The notes under the pieces were generated by a model. That model was given only the letters and a program-made list of their open reading frames with translations, did not search any database and was not told the DNA's origin. Positions 26,609 through 32,287 of a stretch of 32,287 nt of DNA are shown here, piece by piece. Position 1 is the first letter of the stretch. Each line of letters opens with the position of its first letter. Source of the DNA: a bacterium (lineage in GTDB: Bacteria; Patescibacteriota; Minisyncoccia; Phycocordibacterales; Phycocordibacteraceae); contig JAKBHL010000006.1 in the NCBI GenBank assembly GCA_021836725.1, forward strand, positions 85,136-117,422, read 5' to 3'. Made by a program: the position numbers and the translations under genes.

Positions 26609-26637
26609 ATTGTGCCAAATATCTTCTCACGAGTCAA
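26609..26637 (-). promoter_or_regulatory. Promoter of grpE-dnaK-dnaJ (leaderless)
   Basis: TTGACT-17 nt-CACAAT, TGG before the -10, 6 nt from -10 to ATG. Confidence 0.65.
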
Positions 26638-26646
26638 AAGACCGTC

Positions 26647-26795
26647 TCGACTCCCCTACTCGGGATGTGTGACGGAAAGGAGTACGCCGTCTTTTTGTGC
26701 TCAAAAAGCGGCTCGTACTCGCGCCGTCGCGCTCCGTAAGCCTCTTTCCGCCACACACCCCTCGCAGGGAAAGTTCGAGTTTAAAGGGAATTCTA
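26647..26795. repeat. Palindromic 3'-end element, full copy 3
   Basis: 37-nt core identical to copy 2; stem TGTGTGACGGAAAG/CTTTCCGCCACACA; terminus GAATTCTAG provides the rpsI TAG stop. Confidence 0.85.
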
Positions 26796-27188
26796 GCGTT
26801 TGCTCCACTGCTTTGCTTTGCGGGCTTTGACGAGGCCGGGTTTCTTGCGCTCTTTGGCGCGCGGGTCGCGCGTCAAGAACTGCGCGGTCTTGAGCGCTGC
26901 GCGCGTATGCGGTTCCGCTTTGGTGAGGGCACGGCTGATAGCATGGCGAATTGCGTCCGCCTGCGCCGCGATGCCACCGCCTTTCACGTGCGCGCTGACC
27001 GCGTAATTCTCGGCGCTCCCGGCCTTGCCGAGCGCCTCCTCGGCAATGAGCGCGCGCAGATCGGTCTTGAAATAGTCTTTCGGGCTTTTGCCGTTGATCG
27101 TGAGCGATGACTTTGCGGCTTTAACCATCCGCACGCTCGCGATGGCGGTCTTGCGGCGCCCGACTGCAGTGATGAGATCAGTTGTCAT
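26793..27188 (-). CDS. rpsI: 30S ribosomal protein S9
   Basis: AVGRRKTAIASVRM and C-terminal RDPRAKERKKPGLVKARKAKQWSKR. Confidence 0.96.
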   Translation of the reverse strand: MTTDLITAVGRRKTAIASVRMVKAAKSSLTINGKSPKDYFKTDLRALIAEEALGKAGSAENYAVSAHVKGGGIAAQADAIRHAISRALTKAEPHTRAALKTAQFLTRDPRAKERKKPGLVKARKAKQWSKR

Positions 27189-27194
27189 ATGCCG

Positions 27195-27563
27195 TTATGC
27201 GGTAACGATCAAATTCTTCATGCGCGGCGTGCGAAGCTTGTTGCGCGGGATCATGCCGTCGACCGTTTTCCTGACAACGTCCTCGATGCCCTTTTTGGCG
27301 ATCATCTCGTCCATGCGTACTTCGCGCAATCCTCCGGGATAGCCGGTGTAATGCGTGTAGACTTTGCCTTTGACGCGGCGTTCCGGAAGGTGAAGCTTGC
27401 TCGCATTCTCGATGACAACCCGGACAGGGAGCGCCTGATTTTTGGCGAAATGCACCGAACGCTTCCCGAGAAGCGCATGGGCGGCTTCGCTCGCCACGCG
27501 CCCGATGGTGCGGTTGGTCGCGTCGATGGTATAGGTTGCGGATTTCTGTTTTGCGGAAGTCAT
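27195..27563 (-). CDS. rplM: 50S ribosomal protein L13
   Basis: TYTIDATNRTIGRVASEAAHALLGK, YTHYTGYPGGLREV, MIPRNKLRTPRMKNL. Confidence 0.95.
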   Translation of the reverse strand: MTSAKQKSATYTIDATNRTIGRVASEAAHALLGKRSVHFAKNQALPVRVVIENASKLHLPERRVKGKVYTHYTGYPGGLREVRMDEMIAKKGIEDVVRKTVDGMIPRNKLRTPRMKNLIVTA

Positions 27564-27576
27564 AGGAATTATCAGC

Positions 27577-27933
27577 TTACTGGACAAAAGCGATATAGGC
27601 GAGTTTTCGGGCGTCGCTTGTGCCGCGGCGCGTGCGTTTGATCACGCGCGTGTAGCCGCCGGCGCGTTCGCTGTACCGAGGCGCGATCGAATCGAAGAGT
27701 TTCTTCACGGCGGCATCATCGTCAAGACGCGCCTTAGCGAGGCGGCGGCTCGCGAGAGTGTTTCTCTTCGCATAGGTCACGAGGCGCTCGATGAAAGGGC
27801 GCAATTCCTTCGCTTTCGCCTCAGTGGTTGAAACGCGCTCGTGCAGGACCAGCGAGCGCGCAAGCGAGCGCAGGAGCGCTCTGCGCTGGTTGGACGGCCT
27901 GTTGAACGAACGAGGTTTGCTTCTTTGTCCCAT
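27577..27933 (-). CDS. rplQ: 50S ribosomal protein L17
   Basis: FNRPSNQRRALLRSLARSLVLHERVSTTEAKAKELRPFIERLVTYAK. Confidence 0.95.
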   Translation of the reverse strand: MGQRSKPRSFNRPSNQRRALLRSLARSLVLHERVSTTEAKAKELRPFIERLVTYAKRNTLASRRLAKARLDDDAAVKKLFDSIAPRYSERAGGYTRVIKRTRRGTSDARKLAYIAFVQ

Positions 27934-27938
27934 AGGCG

Positions 27939-28877
27939 TTATTCGCTCTTGAGCGTGAGGCCGAAACCGGCAAGCGTCTCCGAAATTTCCTCGATCGCCT
28001 TCTCACCGATGCCGTCGAGCTCTTTCAACGCTCCGGCGGTTTTCCGCGCGAGACCGGCTGCGCTCTTAATGCCCGCATCTTCAAGAGCAGCGGCGACGCG
28101 CGCGCTCAAACCGAGATCGGCGACCTTGATTTTTGCGGGATCAATCGCGCTTTCGGAAGACTCTTCTCCTCCGGCTTCTTTTTGCGCGTTCTCCTGGAAA
28201 CCGATGACCGCCTTAAGCTGGTGAATCATGATCTCGATTGATCGTTCCAGCGCTTCGCGGGGTGCGATAGTGCCGTTTGTCTCGATGAGGATGCGCAATC
28301 GGTTGAAATCGGTGCGATCGCCTACCCGCATGTTCTCCACTTCGTAATTTACGCGCCGGATCGGCGTAAAAGTCGCGTCAAGCGCGATGGTGCCGATGTC
28401 GGCTTTCTCTTTCGTGAGTATTTCGCGCGCGACGTATCCGAGACCGCGCTCAATGGTCGCCTCGAGCTCCAAAGAAGCTTTCCCCGAAAGGTCGGCGATG
28501 TGCTGTTCGGGATTCATTATCTCCACCTGGCTCGGAAGATTGAAATCCTTCGCCGTGACTTCCGTCGTTCCTTTCGCCTTCAGCGATATGACTTGCGGCT
28601 CGTCGCCATGCAGGACGAAATGGACGCGTTTGAGATTCAAAAGCATCTCCATGACGGTCTCGCGCACGCCTTCGATGGTGGCAAATTCATGAGGAACGCC
28701 CTCGATCTTCACCTGAGTGACAGCCGCGCCGGGAAGCGAGGAGAGGATGATGCGGCGGAGGCTGTTGCCGAGCGTGTGGCCGTACCCCGGGTACAGCGAA
28801 TCGATCTCATATATCCCTTGCATGCTCTCTTCGGAAACGATACGAGGTTTGCTCGGAAGTGTGATGTGGTATTCCAT
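27939..28877 (-). CDS. rpoA: RNA polymerase subunit alpha
   Basis: YPGYGHTLGNSLRRIILSSLPGAAVTQVKIEGVPHEF, HhH C-terminal domain. Confidence 0.96.
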   Translation of the reverse strand: MEYHITLPSKPRIVSEESMQGIYEIDSLYPGYGHTLGNSLRRIILSSLPGAAVTQVKIEGVPHEFATIEGVRETVMEMLLNLKRVHFVLHGDEPQVISLKAKGTTEVTAKDFNLPSQVEIMNPEQHIADLSGKASLELEATIERGLGYVAREILTKEKADIGTIALDATFTPIRRVNYEVENMRVGDRTDFNRLRILIETNGTIAPREALERSIEIMIHQLKAVIGFQENAQKEAGGEESSESAIDPAKIKVADLGLSARVAAALEDAGIKSAAGLARKTAGALKELDGIGEKAIEEISETLAGFGLTLKSE

Positions 28878-28919
28878 AACGCAATCGTAATTACCAATTA
28901 AGCGGCCCGATGAATAAAA

Positions 28920-29531
28920 TTATCTCGTGTAGAACGAGAGCACCGCGCCGAGATCGCCTGCCGGATCGGCAGACGCCGCCGTCGGGCGCTCGACAATGTC
29001 GCCCTCCATCGTCTTGGGGTTCCAGGAGAGCCAGCGCGCGAGCGGCCGCTCGAGGAAGCGCTCATTGAAACCGGCCAAGACGCCGTGCTCTTTCGAGCCT
29101 TCGCGTATCGCGATACGATCGCCGACGCTCAGGGTATGCGACGGGGTGCGGACTTTCTTTCCGTCAACGAGTACGTGGCCGTGTGCGACCATTTGGCGGG
29201 CCGCACGCCGCGTCGGCGCGAGGCCGAGCCGCCACACGACGTTATCGAGTCTGAGCTCGAGAAGTTCGTGGAGGCGTTCGGTCGGCTGCGCGCCATGCGC
29301 CGCGAGCGCTTTATGCACGTAGCTGCGGAACTGCCGCTCCGGCAGGCCGTAGGTGACGCGCACCTTCTGCTTTTCAAGCATCTGTTTGCTGTATTCGCTT
29401 GCGCGGCCGCGGCCGCGGCGCTTGTTTTTTGCGCTGCGATCGGCGGAAAGCGCGAATTTTTGCGTCTGTGCCTTTTCAAAAACTGACGCGCCGAGGCGTT
29501 TCGCTATTTTGTATCGTGGGCCGGTAATCAT
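28920..29531 (-). CDS. rpsD: 30S ribosomal protein S4
   Basis: YGLPERQFRSYV, RLDNVVWRLGLAPTRRAARQMVAHGHVLVDGKKV. Confidence 0.95.
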   Translation of the reverse strand: MITGPRYKIAKRLGASVFEKAQTQKFALSADRSAKNKRRGRGRASEYSKQMLEKQKVRVTYGLPERQFRSYVHKALAAHGAQPTERLHELLELRLDNVVWRLGLAPTRRAARQMVAHGHVLVDGKKVRTPSHTLSVGDRIAIREGSKEHGVLAGFNERFLERPLARWLSWNPKTMEGDIVERPTAASADPAGDLGAVLSFYTR

Positions 29532-29551
29532 AAGCAGATAAGGATAGAAAA

Positions 29552-29986
29552 TTATACGCGGCGCGGTTTCGGCGGCCGAGGGCCGTTATGCGGCACGGGA
29601 GTCGCATCCTTGATAGAGCGGATCTGAATGCCTTTGCCTGAAAAAGCGCGCAGTACCGACTCGCGGCCGGCACCGACCCCACAAATGACGACCGAGGCTT
29701 CCTTAAGGCCGATCATCATGCCTTTTTCGCCGAGGAATTCGCCGACTTTCGCCGCCGCATACGGCGTTGATTTCCTCGCGCCGGAGAAACCGAGCGCACC
29801 GGCCGACGAGCTGACGATAGCATTCCCCTTCTCGTCGGTAAGGATGGCTTTGGTGTTATTGAACGTCGCTTCGATGTGCAAGACGCCCTTTTCGAGATGG
29901 CGTTTCGTCGCTTTCCCGAGCGCGCGTTCTTTGCGCCCCTGATCAAGGCCTTTGCCGCTCTTCTTGATGATGCGTTTTTTTCCCAT
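29552..29986 (-). CDS. rpsK: 30S ribosomal protein S11
   Basis: GVLHIEATFNNTKAILTDEKGNAIVSSSAGALGFSGARKSTPYAA; RSIKDATPVPHNGPRPPKPRRV. Confidence 0.95.
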   Translation of the reverse strand: MGKKRIIKKSGKGLDQGRKERALGKATKRHLEKGVLHIEATFNNTKAILTDEKGNAIVSSSAGALGFSGARKSTPYAAAKVGEFLGEKGMMIGLKEASVVICGVGAGRESVLRAFSGKGIQIRSIKDATPVPHNGPRPPKPRRV

Positions 29987-29992
29987 AGGTGA

Positions 29993-30373
29993 TTATGTTT
30001 TTTCGAGCGTACGGCGGCCGGAAGTCATCGTCTTCCGAACATTGCCGCGGCGTGTGCGCGAATTGGTCTTAGTGCGTTGGCCGCGCACCGGCAGTCCGCG
30101 CGCATGGCGTTCGCCGCGCGCCGAACGGATGTCTTTCAGCCTCTTGATGTTCTGCCCGATCTCCCGACGCAGTTCGCCTTCAATGACGAAAGACTCCGCA
30201 AGCGCGCGAATGCGCTGCTCCTCTTCGTCCGTGAGCTCGCTGCCCTTTTTAGTTTCTGCGAGCTTTGCTTTCTTCAAGATCTCGCGCGCACGAGTCGGTC
30301 CGATGCCGTAAATAAGCGGCAAAGCGTATGCGAGCTGCTTGTCGTTTGGAATGGTAACGCCGGCGATGCGCAT
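29993..30373 (-). CDS. rpsM: 30S ribosomal protein S13
   Basis: MRIAGVTIPNDKQLAYALPLIYGIG; ARGERHARGLPVRGQRTKTNSRTRRG. Confidence 0.95.
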   Translation of the reverse strand: MRIAGVTIPNDKQLAYALPLIYGIGPTRAREILKKAKLAETKKGSELTDEEEQRIRALAESFVIEGELRREIGQNIKRLKDIRSARGERHARGLPVRGQRTKTNSRTRRGNVRKTMTSGRRTLEKT

Positions 30374-30401
30374 ATAGAAAAAGAAGCGGAAAAATATCTG
30401 A

Positions 30402-30518
30402 CTAACCCTGGCGCGCTTTGCGGCGCGGGTTCTTTTTATTAATACGATACAGACGCCCGCCGCGGCGGACGAGCTGATCTCCTGGCTGCTGTATTTTTAT
30501 CGAAGCACGGACTTTCAT
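30402..30518 (-). CDS. rpmJ: 50S ribosomal protein L36, Cys-less form
   Basis: Manual translation [38 protein letters not shown] (absent from ORF track), between rpsM and infA. Confidence 0.92.
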   Translation of the reverse strand: MKVRASIKIQQPGDQLVRRGGRLYRINKKNPRRKARQG

Positions 30519-30538
30519 CGTAAAAAGCTCGGATTACA

Positions 30539-30820
30539 TTAGGTTAATCGACGCACTATGCGCGCCCGGCCTCCGTAGGGGTCAAGCACCATATCGACCT
30601 GATCCCCTACAAGGACGCGAATGCGGTGCAAACGCATCTTCCCGGCAAGATAAGCGAGCACGAGCGCCCCCTCTGCCGGTTCCTCGGCAGCATCTCCTTC
30701 GTGAGAAATCTCCGGAGAGGTGTTTGCCGGTACCGACAGTCGAACACGAAAAAGCGAATTAGGCAACACCTCCTCGACGGTACCGACCGCCGTTGTTTTA
30801 GTGTCTTCGCCGTCGTTCAT
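30539..30820 (-). CDS. infA: Translation initiation factor IF-1 with internal insertion
   Basis: [16 protein letters not shown]...[41 protein letters not shown]. Confidence 0.92.
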   Translation of the reverse strand: MNDGEDTKTTAVGTVEEVLPNSLFRVRLSVPANTSPEISHEGDAAEEPAEGALVLAYLAGKMRLHRIRVLVGDQVDMVLDPYGGRARIVRRLT

Positions 30821-30877
30821 CTCTTATTCGTTACGCATGCAGGTACTTCACCAATCTAGCAGTTCCCTGAAAAATCG

Positions 30878-32101
30878 TCAATGCGCAACGACTACGACCG
30901 AAATGCTCGCGGGATCCTGGGGGAATGTCTGTCGCCAGAACGGCCTGAGGGTAATGATCGCGCGCTTGATTTCTGGGTAATTCGTAAGAGCGACCTCGGC
31001 GGCCGAACGGGTCTTCCCGCTTACCGCGGCGGCAATACGTGCCGGGTCGATGGTATAGACAAGCGAAGCGGTTCCGGAAAGAGTAAAGGCAAAAGGTGAT
31101 GCATTCGAGCCGGGTATGCCGGATTGCGGCGTAAGCTCGAGATTGCTCGAGGTTGCAAGCGTCAGCGGTTCGCCCTGGTAACCGAGGCCGGAAAGCGAAG
31201 CGGCAACGGTCTTCGCAAGCGCGGCATTCGGGAAAATGACCGCTGTGATGGTGCCTTGCTCCCTTACATCGGCCATACCGGTTGCGCTTCCCGCTGCGCT
31301 CGTGAGCTCCTGATAGGTCGTTGTCGCTGCACCGTTTAGAAGGATAAACCCCGCGGGCACTTGCGCTTGTATGCTCGCCGCGAGATCCGGAGCAAGCGCT
31401 GCGATGAGCGCGCTACGCGCCTGTGCATCGGTTGTCGCATTTACAACTGGTACATTCCCGGTTGCCCCGCCCGTAAAGGCGCTCGAAGAGCGCGCATAGA
31501 CCATAGTTGCTTGCGGGGTTCCGGCAAGTCCCGGGACGGTGAAAGAACTCGGACCGACGTTGTAGGACGCGCCCGCCTGATCGGCATACACGGTCACCGT
31601 CAGGCTGCCCGGCTTCGCCTGGCTGCCTCCCGGGACCGTTATCGCGGAGTGGATACGGAAGATGAGTCCGGAAGCCGTTGCGAAGCGCGTATTCGTTATG
31701 AGCCGTTGCGCTTTCGTTTGAGTGTTGTAGACGGTAATGGGTCCGGAAGCGAAAGAATGGACGTTCTTTGTGCCGCTGCTTGCGACGCTTTGCATCGCTA
31801 TTTTTTGGGCGGTAATGACCTCAAACGGCAGCGCACCGGAATTTTGGCTTGCGGTAAATGAACCTTGAACTGCCGCTGAAACGGCGTTCGGCGTCACTTG
31901 CACCTGGGCGCCGGAAAAATAGAAGAGCGCGCCGACGGATACGGCGATGACGACTAAAACGACAAAAAGCGTCACGTAAGGGAATCGCGGCGATTTCCCG
32001 GAGAGGCGCAACGGTTCCCGGCTGTCGGGAGCCATGCTTTGATTTGCGGACATTTCTTCTTTGCGGCGCGACGGGGGTATGATGTCATCGAATTTATACA
32101 T
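30878..32101 (-). CDS. Single-TM protein with baseplate-J-like extracytoplasmic domain
   Basis: TM YVTLFVVLVVIAVSVGALFYF; AQRLITNTRFATASGLIFRIHSAITVPGG...TVTVYADQAGASYNVGPSSFTVPGLAGTPQATMVYARSSSAFTGG. Start refined from 32272 to MYKFDDIIPPSRRKEE. Confidence 0.75.
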   Translation of the reverse strand: MYKFDDIIPPSRRKEEMSANQSMAPDSREPLRLSGKSPRFPYVTLFVVLVVIAVSVGALFYFSGAQVQVTPNAVSAAVQGSFTASQNSGALPFEVITAQKIAMQSVASSGTKNVHSFASGPITVYNTQTKAQRLITNTRFATASGLIFRIHSAITVPGGSQAKPGSLTVTVYADQAGASYNVGPSSFTVPGLAGTPQATMVYARSSSAFTGGATGNVPVVNATTDAQARSALIAALAPDLAASIQAQVPAGFILLNGAATTTYQELTSAAGSATGMADVREQGTITAVIFPNAALAKTVAASLSGLGYQGEPLTLATSSNLELTPQSGIPGSNASPFAFTLSGTASLVYTIDPARIAAAVSGKTRSAAEVALTNYPEIKRAIITLRPFWRQTFPQDPASISVVVVAH

Positions 32102-32107
32102 AGGCGA

Positions 32108-32116
32108 AGTATAGCA
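32108..32116 (-). promoter_or_regulatory. Extended -10 of baseplate-J-like gene (leaderless)
   Basis: TGC-TATACT-TCGCCT-ATG. Confidence 0.65.
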
Positions 32117-32154
32117 GTTTAAAAACAAGTTTCGATCGCGGATGTGCATTACTG

Positions 32155-32287
32155 ACTGGGATCGGCCAGAATGCCCCGACTGCTTTGCAGCGGGGATGAA
32201 TGGCCGAAATAGAATATGTGCGGCGGAGGCCGCACTTTGTCCAGCAAAACACCCCGGCAGCCGCCCGCCCAATACCCCGTCAGCAAA
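32155..32287 (-). repeat. Triple-hairpin dispersed repeat, copy B (truncated by window end)
   Basis: Reverse complement identical to 5754-5880 over 127 nt. Confidence 0.95.

Noticed and set aside
26603-26660. Possible CIRCE/HrcA operator upstream of grpE
   Set aside because: No TTAGCACTC-N9-GAGTGCTAA-like dyad present; only the TTGACT-17-CACAAT promoter was found.
32102-32272. N-terminal 57 aa extension of the baseplate-J-like ORF (MGGRLPGCFAGQSAASAAHILFRPFIPAAKQSG...)
   Set aside because: It translates the dispersed repeat copy B, and a TGC-TATACT-N6-ATG motif points to MYKFDD at 32101 as the true start.
1-32287. CRISPR array, integrated prophage or complete transposon
   Set aside because: No regularly spaced direct repeats and no cas, integrase or transposase ORF recognised; the baseplate-J-like protein alone is not evidence of a prophage since it has a membrane anchor and adjoins infA.

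Overview
32.3 kb chromosomal window, probably from a Patescibacteria/CPR (Parcubacteria-like) genome. The taxon is inferred from gene content and protein style, not from a database search. It is gene-dense and mostly minus-strand. Content in order: partial cysS, CorA-like transporter, S41 peptidase, rplI, M15 peptidase, rpmA, LOG-family protein, two tiny paralogous membrane proteins (one absent from the ORF track), AlkA-like glycosylase, coiled-coil/C39 peptidase, gltX-murG-ftsW-mraY-dacA-like block, scpB/scpA, aspS, trpS, CofE-like protein, an independently transcribed small membrane gene, tRNA-Tyr, tyrS, ABC exporter, dnaJ-dnaK-grpE, rpsI-rplM-rplQ-rpoA-rpsD-rpsK-rpsM-rpmJ-infA, and a baseplate-J-like membrane protein. 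Strongest unexplained signals: (1) a recurrent TGn-TAnnnT extended -10 box placed 6-7 nt before ATG at about ten genes, implying widespread leaderless transcription; (2) a palindromic intergenic element at gene 3' ends in two full copies plus one half copy, with compensatory stem changes, a TAGAA terminus that can supply stop codons, and one half copy encoding a protein C-terminus; (3) a triple-hairpin dispersed repeat, exactly 127 bp identical in inverted orientation, ending exactly at the window edge (possible k=127 assembly break); (4) a tandem single-TM microprotein pair; (5) a moron-like cassette with its own sigma70 promoter, Shine-Dalgarno and a 38-bp perfect palindrome terminator; (6) unusual translation components (Cys-less L36, IF-1 with an acidic insertion, AspRS lacking the GAD domain). 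No CRISPR array, rRNA or complete transposase gene was seen.
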